Source: Callosobruchus maculatus
Lineage: Eukaryota; Arthropoda; Insecta; Coleoptera; Chrysomelidae
Reading direction: 5' to 3'
NCBI GenBank assembly: GCA_951848785.1
Contig: CATOUR010000002.1
Location: 10,124,001 to 10,188,000, forward strand
DNA length: 64,000 nt
Part shown: positions 11,566 to 21,565 of the stretch, piece by piece
Layout of the letters: each line of letters opens with the position of its first letter
Numbering within the stretch: position 1 is the stretch's first letter
Position numbers and translations under genes: made by a program
The notes under the pieces: model-generated
Seen by the model: the letters and a program-made list of their open reading frames with translations, nothing else
Told to the model about the DNA's origin: nothing
Databases searched by the model: none

Positions 11566-12856
11566 TTTTACTTCCCACACCGATAGGTGTGCTGCATGGA
11601 TTGCAATGAAATTTGGGAAGCGATATGATGTGGGGTTGTAGTAGATAATATTCCTATAATTTTGAAAATCGGTGCATGGGCGGCGGAGTAATTAGCAAAA
11701 AACAAAAAATTTCAAATATTCCTCAAACTTCGTTTAGGTGTTTTAGGGGTTCCTGATCATTTTCTACTTTTGTCTTTTGGTGGGGGAAATTGGGGCGGTT
11801 GGGGGGTGGGGAGTTATGAAACTGAAAAATTTGTTGTATTCATAATAGGCTGTTCATCGACCTGTGAAAGAAAGACTTAGTGTCATAATACACTTTTTTA
11901 GGTCCATCCGAACATTACGTGGCCTGTTACGAAAGCAAGTGACTTAGAATTTTCTGATCCATACTTACGTTTATTGCTTCTGATCGTTCTGTATCGTGTA
12001 TCGTAGAAACTATTAGATTGATTTTAGTGAAATTTCTACACAGTATTACTACCATGGCGAGGATGGAAAGGGTTTATGATTTTTAGAAATCGTGTCAGTG
12101 GCCGCGCAGCAATAATGAAAAAACTAAAAATATAAAAACAGCTCAAACTTTCTTTTTAGGCGTTTTAGAGGTTCTTGATCATTTTCTACTTTTTTTGGGT
12201 GGGGGTGAAATTGGGGTGGTTGGGGGGTGGGGGGTTGTAAGACCGAAAAATTTGTTGTATTCATAATAAGCTGTCCACTGACCTGTGAAAGAAAGATCTA
12301 GCGGCATAATAATACAGGTCTATCCGAACATTTCGTTGCCTATTACAGAAAGCAAGGCACTTAGAATTTGTAGATGTAAACATTCGAATATTGCTTTAAA
12401 TCGATCTGTATTGTGGAATGTAGAAACTATTGAATTGATTTTAATGAAATTTCGACACAGTATTTATTGTTACTTTGGCGAGGAAGAAAAACTCTTATAG
12501 TTTTTAGACGTCGTGTTACTAGCGGCGCAGCAATAATCAAAAAACTAAAAATATAGAAAAGCTCAAACTTTTTAAGCGTCTTAGGGGTACCTGATCAGTT
12601 TGTATTTTTTTGGTAGGGGTGGAAATTGGGGTGATTGGGAGGTGGGGGATTGTAAAAGAGGAAAGTTTGTAGTATTTATAATAGTCTATCCATTGATCTG
12701 TGAAAGAAAGACCTAGCGGAATACCATACTTTTTTGTGGGCAGGTGAGCGATGATTTGGTTGCAAGGGGATATCAGCTTCATGCTATGGGAAAATAATAA
12801 ACTGGTATCACCGTAACGTGTGGGAAGTACTAAGTCAATCAACTTGACTTCATTTT
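11566..12856 (-). mobile_element. Repeat family S, near full-length copy without the array
   Basis: In inverse orientation, it starts with TACTTCCCACACCGATAGGT and ends with GTGTGGGAAGTACTAAGTCA plus ATCAACTTGACT. The interior repeats the core blocks several times: inverse C-rich tracts near 11,790, 12,210 and 12,630, and the TCCGAACATT blocks near 11,905 and 12,315. Spacing is again about 400 bp. The AGAC array is missing, with a direct jump from the end word to GCATGGATTGCAATGAAATT. Small ORFs inside are by-products. Confidence 0.75.
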
Positions 12857-14150
12857 TTTAATACAACTGAAGCCTCAATCCCTCCCGCGAGGGGAGTTGT
12901 TGACAAGAAACCGTTAGACGAAATGGGAGTTGTTTTATGACAGGTATTTTAATCCCTCTTTTCTTGTCTGCTGGTAGGGATTCTCACAGATCAGTGACGG
13001 CTAAGCCACTAATAAAACTGGTAAAGAACCCTATCTGCTCCAGATCTAGGGAAGAAGATGAAACTTCATTTTCTTAAGCAGATGTGCTCACATCTGTATC
13101 ATGGGTGAATTGGATAAATTTACGTTCAGTACGATGGTCCATTCACGTTTTAATTATCTTTGCAACATAACTTCGAACGTTCTTTGGTTTGCCGTTACCT
13201 TCGGGTACTAGATGGCGCACAGGCACATGCGAATTTAAAAATAAATCCGTTTGATGTCGGGACGTAGGTTGCGATTTATTTTTTAAGGACAGAGTGTACA
13301 TAAGCATTCACAGTGCTTTTTCATGTACGCCCCTGGTATGATCCCTTTTGCTACCGCGTGTATACTCATTTTACGTTTCCCTTTGCGATCGTCAAACTTG
13401 GCTCTTCTGGAAGATCTCGTAAATTTTAGGGTATAGGTAGCTGCCCTTGCATGATGACACCCAAACATAAATTTGTCCTTCGTAATCAACTTCTGTGCCC
13501 TATTCCCCGAAGCTTAGGAGCTACATTTAGACGGGTTCCCTTTGCATTCGTTCTGAATTGAGATTTAATGGTTGAAGTTAGATAGGTTCTACTGATGTTT
13601 TAAGGCATTCTGTGAAAAGTGTAACCATTTGAAAATAGTTAGTCATAATAACAGAATTTTTCTAATTTAAAAGCTTTTGATCCTAAATATTTTAGTGAAG
13701 TGGTTATAACAAAAAAAAAATGGATTAGTTTCAACTCTACATGTTTCACAGAATATGGAACAGTAACATAACAAAACAACAATATATCGTTATTAGAATA
13801 AACAAATACTCCATAATTTATATTACGTAATACATTATCACCATGAAAAACATGTTGTTATGGTGCGTTTTAGAAATGTATAGAGCAGTAAAAGCTCATT
13901 ACGTATGCAAAATGACCACAGTGTGACCCAGCGAATACTTGTGCCATTTTTCATTGTTCGCCGTTGATTTTATTGCAAAATTCTTCCCTTTTATCAACTG
14001 TAGGTAGTACCACCCGGGTTTGAGGCAATTAATGGCTTTTTGGCTATTGCTATCTATTCAACAATACTGAAAATGTATACCAAAGACGTGCAGGTAGGAT
14101 AGTTGTAAAAAGGAAAGAATTTTACTCAGTATTAGGTACCTTAATTTTTA
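12857..14150. other. Non-coding stretch with one unassigned ORF
   Basis: The minus-strand ORF 13,283-13,489 encodes a basic 68-residue peptide (RSSRRAKFDDRKGKRK segment) that I do not recognise. Its codons give no domain signature. The rest is AT-rich and featureless. Confidence 0.35.
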
Positions 14151-14159
14151 TTAAACATA

Positions 14160-14996
14160 CAAAAAATATATTATACAGAAATTAAATTATGAAAAATCAT
14201 TATAGTCTTCGTCATCTGAGGAACGGGTTGACGTAGTAGTCAAGATTCTACATTTTACTGTCTTGTTTATTGACATGATGGACTGCTTTTCGTCAGTTCT
14301 CTGGTGTTACTTCCTTAATGGCTTCATCAAACAGTATCTCAAGCATCTTTGATTTTGAATGTCGTGTTATACCTTGATACAGATCCTTTACTTTATCAAA
14401 TTATCCTCAAATTCAATATCTTTGGAGTTTAACCATTCGATAATTTCTCGTTCTCTCCAAGATGAAGTTGGAGTCGCCATGAATGATAGCTTGCGTTATC
14501 CATAGCTACCACTGAATTTGTCGGAAGATATTTTATCATTTCAACAAAATAATCTTCAAACACATCCGAATTCAGGTCCTCGTGGTAAGCTTCCGTATGG
14601 GACGACTGAAAGCTTAACAAACCTTTTTTAAGAAATGCCTTTTGCTTCGAATATGGACGACTATCAGCCTCTTTCCCTTTCCTGAAGGTACCTTAATACC
14701 CATTGACATGCCTTCCATTAAGGCTTGGCGAGCACTGCTTATATTTTTGTCTTGCCACATTTTTGGTACTATATTATAACCTTCATTAATCCACGTTTCA
14801 TCAAGACTAAAGATTTTCTTCTATTCTTTTCGGTACTACTATATACTTCTCAAATATTTTCGTCTCCAGCAAACAATTTCATCGCTTTCCAGTAAAAGGG
14901 CTTTACGGTTATGCTTTTGCCAGGCAAAACCCATATTCCTTAAACTGGTCCATAAAAGTTTTCTGGTCATCAACCGAATACAGTTATCCTGGCTAA
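14160..14996 (-). pseudogene. IS630/Tc1-mariner-like transposase, C-terminal catalytic part
   Basis: Reading the minus strand from 14,996, the sequence gives GFAWQKHNRKALLLES, then FSLDETWINEGYN (first catalytic D block of the DDE_3-type superfamily), then LSFQSSHTEAYHEDLN and VVAMDNASYHS (second catalytic D block), followed by IIEWLNSKDIEFE. Several frameshifts separate these blocks, and only 14,429-14,620 is a clean frame. The N-terminal part lies 9 kb away at 24,029-24,347, because a complete Harbinger transposon sits between them. This half therefore ends exactly at the TAA target duplication. The third acidic residue was not located. Non-functional. The exact family within IS630/Tc1/mariner is not assigned. 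Confidence 0.75.
14994..14996. other. Harbinger target-site duplication, left copy (TAA)
   Basis: TAA directly before the GGGCGGG terminus; its partner is at 24,026-24,028. Confidence 0.85.
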
Positions 14997-15356
14997 GGGC
15001 GGGTTTCTCAATGTCTAGTTAAAGTAGCTGCCAGATAGCGTTGCTATGGAAACTATCTGGCAGATAAGATTTACGTGAATTCGTTTAGGTTGGTACGCCT
15101 GAGTGACCATGAGCATATGTCTTATGAAAAGACAAGTGTGTTTTGTGGTGTGGTATCTTTTATGAAAACATAAATTAATGTGTTTTGTGGCAACCATAAG
15201 GATAAAAGAAAAAGAAGAATTGTTTTGTGGTATGGAATGTAGTTTGGAGTGTTACGTTTTGTGTTTGTGCATGCGCAGTCACAAATGTCACAATACTGTC
15301 ACTGCAATAATTCAAATTTCAAGATTTGAAAACGTATTTGAAAAATTCTGGGTACG

Positions 15357-17310
15357 ATGGAAACTATCCAACAAAAAAAAGAGAGAGGCCCCAATTTCTC
15401 TCCGCAAGAAAAAAAAATATTATTACAGTTAGCTGATAAATATAAACATATTATAGAAAATAAAAAAACTGATGGCGTCACGTGGAGAGAAAAAGAAAAA
15501 ATTTGGAAACAAATTGAAATAGAATTTAACTCCATTACAAATGGTTGGTAAGTAGCTATTGATTTATCAGTAGAATATATTATCTTACCATTGTGTAATT
15601 GCAGTCGAGAACAGCAAGACAGCTCAAAATGAAATACGACTCTATAAAAAAGGACCTCAAAAAAAAAATGCAAACCATAAAATGTACGTTCAGGGAACAG
15701 GAGGTGGTGAACAACGGCCATCAACCAAACCTTATTGTGAAGAGGAAAATCAGTTACTTGCCACAATATCTGTGGCTGTAGAAGGGCTTAATAGCGAGAC
15801 GGATTCAGATGCTCTATATGGTAACTGATTTTAAAAATCACTTAAAAAACCTCTAATACATATTTCATAGGTATTACAGGCATCCCTATTGAGGAAGAAC
15901 CCGAAGAACCGTTGGTACAAGAAATTGAAGATGTCGTGGTAGAATGGACACCACCCAGCACGAAATTACTACGTACACCAGTACATGAGGCACTGCAGCC
16001 CAAAAAGGTTATGAGTAGTGGCAGAGCTGAGGTGCAGGAGCACAACTGCGCAGGGTCAAGCAAAGGTAAATGAAAAAAAGATTGGGACTAGTAGTAGTAA
16101 TATAGATATAGATTTATTTAGCATAATTGCTACAATATAACTGTTACCAAGAATACAAACTAACTTAATTTGCTGAGTACATTCATTAGATTACGTCACT
16201 ATAAATTTTGTATATCCAAGAAATACTCTTTTAAAATCTTGTCTTGAATTCCCTCAAATTGGTACTTGATTTAATATTATTACCCAATTTATTAAAATTC
16301 CTATAACCCATTTTGAAATACCGATTTATTTGCCATATTGATGTTGCAAATTTGTAGATGAAAACCTATATTTCCTCTAATCGAATAGTGATTGTTTAAT
16401 TCTATAAAATTATCTAAAATTTCCGGCAATAAATAATTTTTAATCTAAATATGAAAATGATGAGAACTAGATACAATATAAAATTCTTTATATTCAACAT
16501 TTGAGTTCTTAATTTATTAAATTCGCATACCCCTTTTTGGAACACCGATTTATTTGTCATATTACTGTTGCAAATTCGTAGATGAAAACCTATATTTCCT
16601 CTAGTCGAATAGTTATGATAGTGATTGTTTAATTCTATAAAATTATCTAAAATTTCCTGCAATAAATGATTTTTTAATCTAAATATGAAAAAGAGAACTA
16701 GATACAATATAAAATTCTTGATATTCAACCATTGAACATTGATTGAATTGAAGGTCTTTTAACATATAACTTACCTTTTTGAAGTTATTTGTATTCACAA
16801 TTATTCTCATTACTTTATTTTGCAACACTTATAAATTTGAATATATGGCTTCATTTGCGGTATATAAAATAGTTAAACTGTACAATAAATGACAAAGGCT
16901 TATAGTGCTGTACATTTTTTTTGAATAAACACTGAGGCTTTGGGAAACTCTATAAAAGTAATGTTCTTGGATATTTTTTTGAAATAATATATCAAAGTAA
17001 TCTTCACATTTTAATCTACTAGAGTAAAATAAATATATAATGTATAATCTGTTTAGACTGGTCCCAAAGGAGAAGGCCCATATTGAAGCGGAAACGAAAA
17101 CCTACGTCATCTGTAGCTGCAAAATTTGAAGAGTTGGCTGAACAGAAACTCAAATTAGTTCAGCTTCAACTAGCAAGCGTTGAAGAAGCTAGACAACAAC
17201 AACAGTTGGAGCACAGCATGAGAATGCGTAACTTGAAATTGCAGAATACAATATTAAGGAACAAAGCTAAACAACAAGCGAAAACGCAGTTGTTTAACAG
17301 TTTTTTTTAA
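15357..17310 (+). CDS. Harbinger-associated Myb/SANT-like (zeste-type) DNA-binding protein, four exons, frameshifted
   Basis: The partner protein of a PIF/Harbinger transposase, which in characterised systems binds DNA and helps bring the transposase to the nucleus and the TIRs. Exon 1 (15,357-15,547) reads FSPQEKKILLQLADKYKHII and TWREKEKIWKQIEIEFNS, the zeste/Myb_DNA-bind_5 pattern. Exon 2 (15,605-15,820) has RTARQLKMKYDSIKKDLKKK. Exon 3 (15,871-16,065) is acidic and ends with a proline-rich tail. Exon 4 (17,057-17,310) has the basic KRKRKPTSS segment and a long Q/E-rich coiled-coil-like helix before the stop. GT/AG sites are good (GTAAGT; GCAG; TAG; GTTTAG). However, the exon 1-2 junction is out of frame, and an A-run in exon 2 near 15,660 shifts the frame again. 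The gene is therefore probably inactive, unless the A-run is an assembly error and the junction is different. Intron 3 contains a LINE fragment. Confidence 0.75.
16085..17030 (-). pseudogene. LINE 3' remnant inserted in intron of the zeste-like gene
   Basis: Minus-strand codons read the C-terminal signature of a CR1/Jockey-type LINE ORF2: NNHYHNYSTRGNIGFHLRIC, then NKSVFQKGVCEFNKL, then a KNFILYLVLFFIFRLK stretch. The region 16,300-16,480 is repeated at 16,500-16,730, so the tail of the element is partly duplicated. The 3' end points left and finishes near a TAGTAGTAG tract at about 16,090. The same family occurs at 18,045-18,690. Heavily decayed. Confidence 0.65.
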
Positions 17311-17334
17311 CTATAAGCTGCAATTTTTTGTTAC

Positions 17335-17830
17335 GCATTTGAGTTGTTGTTGTTGAGTAGTGTTAGTTCTGGGTGGTGTCCATTCTGGCACAACCTCTTC
17401 GATTTCTTGTACCATCGGTTTTTCCTCAATAGGAATACCCGTAATACCTATGAAACGTATATGAGATTTTTGAATTTTTAAAATTAGTTACCATATATAA
17501 CAATAGAGCATCTATATCCGTCTCGCCATTAAGCCCTTCTGCTGCCACAGATATAGTGGCCAGTAACTGATTTTCCTCTTCACAATAAAGTTTGGGCCGT
17601 TGTTCACCACCTCCTTTGTTAGTAGGATAATATATTCCATTGATAAGTCGAAATAGTTACTTACCTACCAAACCATTTGTAATAAGCTCTGTTTCAAATT
17701 GTTTCCAAATTTGTTTTCTCTACGTTACGCCATCAGTTGTTTATTTTCTATAACATGTTTATATTTATCAGCTAACTGTAATAAGATATTTTTTTTCTTG
17801 CGGCGAGAAATTGGGGCCTCCCTTTTTTTG
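17335..17830 (-). pseudogene. Inverted partial copy of the zeste-like Harbinger gene
   Basis: In minus orientation this matches exons 1-3 of the gene at 15,357: GGCCCCAATTTCTCGCCGCA near 17,815, the CAGCTAACTG block near 17,775, an exon-2 equivalent with GGAGGTGGTGAACAACGGCC (17,601-17,620) and exon 3 with GAATGGACACCACCCAGAAC. Exon 4 is reduced to CAACAACAACAACTCAAATG by an internal deletion. The start codon is lost where a 177-bp inverted-repeat element begins. The copy converges on the first gene, about 20 bp beyond its stop, so the two form a foldback. Confidence 0.75.
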
Positions 17831-17835
17831 TGAAT

Positions 17836-18012
17836 CACGTTCCGAACTGGTCCGGATGGAAAGCGCCTGTGTTGTATGATTGCGGACGTTGGCGATATGT
17901 AATTCATGCATATAAACCGATTCTTTGATGTAAACAGCATCACTTTATATACCGCGAACGCCCATAATCATTCTGAGCATACGCTTTTCATCCGAACCAG
18001 TCCGGGACGTGG
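17836..18012. repeat. Short inverted-repeat element, about 177 bp
   Basis: The left arm CACGTTCCGAACTGGTCCGG (17,836) and, inverse, CCACGTCCCGGACTGGTTCGG at 18,012 match over about 30 bp with few differences, and both continue into GAAAAGCG/GAAAGCG. The spacer is non-coding. It is a small foldback or MITE at the end of the inverted zeste copy. Confidence 0.6.
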
Positions 18013-18044
18013 TTCGCGGAAACATCTATTATTTCACTGATCAT

Positions 18045-18690
18045 TTTGTTATTAGTTACAATATAGTAGTAATAGCAGTGTAGATTTATTTAGCATATCT
18101 GCTATCAAGAATGCTACAAACTAACTTAATTCGCTATAAGTACCTACATACATTCTTTTGATAAGATTACATCACTATAAATTTTGTATATGCAAGAAAT
18201 ATTTTTCCATCTTGTTTTGAATACTTTCAGAGTGGTACTCGATTTAATATTGCTGTACAATTTATTAAATTCGTACAATCCTTTTTGGAACACCGATTTA
18301 TTTGTCATATCGCTATTGCAAAATTGTATGTGAAAATCTATTCTCTCTCTTCAAATACTTATCATAATGATTGTTCAATTCAATAATATTATCTACAATT
18401 TCCGGCAGTAAATGATTTTAATCGTAGTATAAAAATGAGAACTAGATTATATTCAACCAATGAAGTTCTTTCAACATACACCTTTGTCAACTTACTTTCA
18501 TTCAAAAGTATTCCCATTGCTTCATTTTGCAGCACCTGTAATTTTGAAAATACGGCTCCATTTGCAGTATATAAAATAATTGAACAGTACCATAGATGAG
18601 GAAGAATCCTATATAAGTAATTTCAACTTTGGATATTTTTGAAATAATGTAATCAAAGTAGTCCTCAAATTTTACTTTACCCTACAATAT
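18045..18690 (-). pseudogene. LINE 3' remnant, second copy of the family at 16,085
   Basis: The minus strand reads EDYFDYIISKISKVEITYIGFF, LQVLQNEAMGILLNESKLT and NKSVFQKGLYEFNKL in broken frames. It is clearly the same LINE as 16,085-17,030, with the same 3' end next to an ATAGTAGTAATAG tract near 18,062. It lies in the same orientation as the first copy, inside the Harbinger. Confidence 0.65.
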
Positions 18691-18987
18691 TACGAAGATA
18701 GCAGAAGGAGCTCACAGCAAGACAGGCAACACTTGCCTACGCACAGCTTCTTCTAGTGATAAGAATATATAAAGCTGTACTTAATTGAAATAAATTGAAA
18801 TTGAATTGAAAAAAATATATGCCCAGGTATTTGATAGATGTAACCATTTCAATTTTGTCATTATTAACCAAAAGAGTAATTGGTGTTTTGTTTAAATGTT
18901 ATGTATGTCATTTATGTGTAAAATAAATAGTAATGGACCTAATTTACTTCCCTGTAAGACATTTATTTTTGATTTTGTGTTTTGGAT

Positions 18988-18991
<4 letters not shown>

Positions 18992-19025
<34 letters not shown>
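18992..19025. repeat. (TA)n microsatellite
   Basis: A pure AT dinucleotide run; a second run at 19,099-19,119 ends at the TA of the mariner-like element. Both open short YIYIYI frames that are not genes. Confidence 0.95.
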
Positions 19026-19027
<2 letters not shown>

Positions 19028-19119
19028 GAATGGGGGAATGGAACAGCAGCCCGGTGTGTCGGAGCCCGGGTTGCACCCTTTTTGTTTTGTTTTGTCTTAT
19101 ATATATATATATATATATA

Positions 19120-20515
19120 CAGGGTTACTGGTAACTCGACCACTTCCCTGCAAGAGGTGATAGAGGGACTCAAATGTAATAGATTTAACCCCCATACGTA
19201 ATTCCGAAAACCGATAGTTTTCGAGATAATTATCATCTAATGTTTTTCAACCAAATGTCCAAATTTCTACACTAGATCCTAAACTATGAAAAAAACCTGT
19301 TGTTGATTCTGATAATTTTTATTTTAGTACTTAACTAACACATACACAAAGCTAACTTAGTATTAAAATGTTTCAAAATACTAAACAGTTCCAAACTAAA
19401 TACAAATATAAAAAATAAACAACAAAATTTTTACATTCACCGTGAAAGAAAATTAGCTAGCTCAAAAAAAGTTATACAAACGGTTGAAAAAATCGATAAA
19501 AAAATAATAATAAAAAAATTCCTACCCAATAACCTTTTCAGAAAGATTATAAACAGCAATGAATAAAAATCACCTATTAAAAAAGAACGAATGACAGTAC
19601 AATCATTATTGATAACTCAGTTACATACTGGAGTGTTTGCAAATGCGGTCGATGATTTTATCCAAGTAAAACAAATTAAATCCACTCAGAGTTTCTAGAG
19701 ATCTTGCTCAATGTGTTGCCCTTGATTTCGGATACAAGTACGGATCCGCTTCCTCACTTCGGTTTTTGTAACTCGTGTTGAAAAAGTTCGTCCGCCGCAT
19801 TGATAATTTTTTGCCTTAGTTCGTCAGCAGTATTAACTGGAGTCTTGTAAACCAATGCCTTCATGTGACCTCAAACGTAAAAATCAAGAGGTGTCAGATC
19901 TGGGCTCCGCGCAGGCCATGAGATGGGTTCACCCCTCCCTATACCTATTTGTTCGGGTATGTGTTGTCCAACAACTGCCGAATTGTGATACAGTAATGTG
20001 CTGGACAACCATCACGGCTGGAATATCATGTTGTTGATGATTCTGTATTATGTTGATAAATTTTGTTAAATAGTTACTTGTGCTTATACTGTCATTCTTG
20101 TCTTTGGAATAGGCCATCAGATAAGGAGGTTTTTAAAAGAATTTGTTTGACTGGTTGTGTATCTTTTTTTCAGCTAGACAATTTTATTTCACGGTGAATG
20201 TAAAAATTTTGTTCTTTATTTTTTAAATAATTGTATGTAGTTTGAAACTGTTTAGTATTTTTACACATTTAAATACTAAATTAGATTTGCGTATGTGTCA
20301 GTAAAAAACTGAATTGGAAATTACTAAAATCGACAGCAGTTTTTTCTAAATTTGGGATGTAGTGTGGAAATTTGGACATATCGTTGAAAAACATTGAATG
20401 TTAATTATCTCGAAAACTATCGGTTTTCGGAATTAGGTATGGGGGGTTAAATCTATTGCATTTGAGTCCCTCTATCACTTCCTGCAGGAAAGTGGTCGAG
20501 TTACCAGTAACCCTG
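19120..20515 (-). mobile_element. Tc1/mariner-like element with TA target duplication, decayed
   Basis: The ends are CAGGGTTACTGGTAACTCGA at 19,120 and its inverse at 20,515, each flanked by TA. The terminal inverted repeats run about 170 bp (to GTGTAGAAATTTGG-like words near 19,270 and 20,360). The minus-strand interior reads IGRGEPISWPARSPDLTPLDF, followed by YVWGHMKALVYKTPVNTADE-like codons near 19,850-20,000. This is the C-terminal catalytic signature of a widespread arthropod mariner-type transposase. Stop codons and frameshifts are frequent, and the N-terminal half is not recognisable. The element lies inside the Harbinger. Confidence 0.8.
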
Positions 20516-20704
20516 TATATTGTTTCCAGCCTGTTGTCTTGAGTTTTTAACTACAACTATTTATAAGTGAAGCATTGGTTGTTTTCTGAAGCACTTTTCA
20601 ATTTTGTATACAGGTATTGAACATGCATTCAACTTTGATCTTTATTATCAGCTCATTACATTCATAATAATTTAAAATCAACTTATAGGCTACATAGACA
20701 AAGG

Positions 20705-21565
20705 TTGAATAAAGACAAATTACACATATAAATTTATTTAGCGACAACGACGATGAAATTATTGATATAGAGAGCAACAAGATTGGTTGTAATAGTGGGA
20801 CAAAAATGATTTTGTGTTGCAGTTTAGGTAGAAGAAGACCAAAGTATTGGATATTTTGTCCCTTATAGAGGACATAAACTGTTACAGATAGGTATGAAAA
20901 AAGCTGGCTCTAGGACTGAAGTCTGCTGTAACATTTTCTACAGATGAAAGGGACCAACTTCAATCACTTGATCAGCCCAACTACTCAGCTGCTGTTTATT
21001 CTGAGCTATCACACTATTGATCTCATGGCAATAGGAGACATAATTGGTGTGAGTAAGAGTTCTGCAAGCAAAATTGTGAAAAAAGTCTCGTTTGTACTTG
21101 CAAAGCTTTCACCTAGATTTATTAAAATGCCTCAAACCGAAGAAGAAATTTTGAAGGAGACATATGCATTCTATGAGAGAGCCACTCCCTAGGATTATAG
21201 GATCTATAGATTGTACACATGTGAAAATACAATCACCAAATGAAGCAGGATTATAACCAATATAATTTCATTGTTAGGTGATGCTCATACAGAACTGAAG
21301 AAGAAAAGGATACTTTTCTATCAATTTACAGACAGTTGCATAAACTTTGTTGAAAATACTGGATCTTGCAGCATGTTACCCAGGGTTTGTACATAATCAA
21401 ACTGTATTCAATAATTCAGTTATTAAACGAAGACTACATAACACTAAATTTGGTGAAAGAATTTGATAGTAGACAGTGGTTATACTAAGACTTTGCATGT
21501 AACTACACCATTGTTACAGCCAGCAATTGACATCCAAAATGTGTTGCTCCAAAGACCTTTAATGT
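20705..21565 (+). pseudogene. Inverted partial copy of the Harbinger transposase gene
   Basis: Plus-strand sequence parallels exons 1-3 of the transposase at 21,559-23,678. An acidic FSDNDDEIID block is followed by the GTATGA donor (20,892) and CTACAG acceptor (20,943), then the clean frame 20,944-21,192 with LMAIGDIIGVSKSSASKIVK. A worn IIGSIDCTHVKIQSP block and the LNEDYITLNL region follow. It ends in the equivalent of DIQNV near 21,545, exactly where the intact gene's stop begins on the other strand. Several frameshifts; non-functional. Confidence 0.8.

Noticed and set aside
15299..15766. 155-codon minus-strand ORF
   Set aside because: Antisense shadow of exons 1 and 2 of the zeste-like gene, with no motif of its own.
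18892..19236. ORFs on both strands with YIYIYIYI runs
   Set aside because: They are translations of (TA)n microsatellites and mariner TIR sequence.
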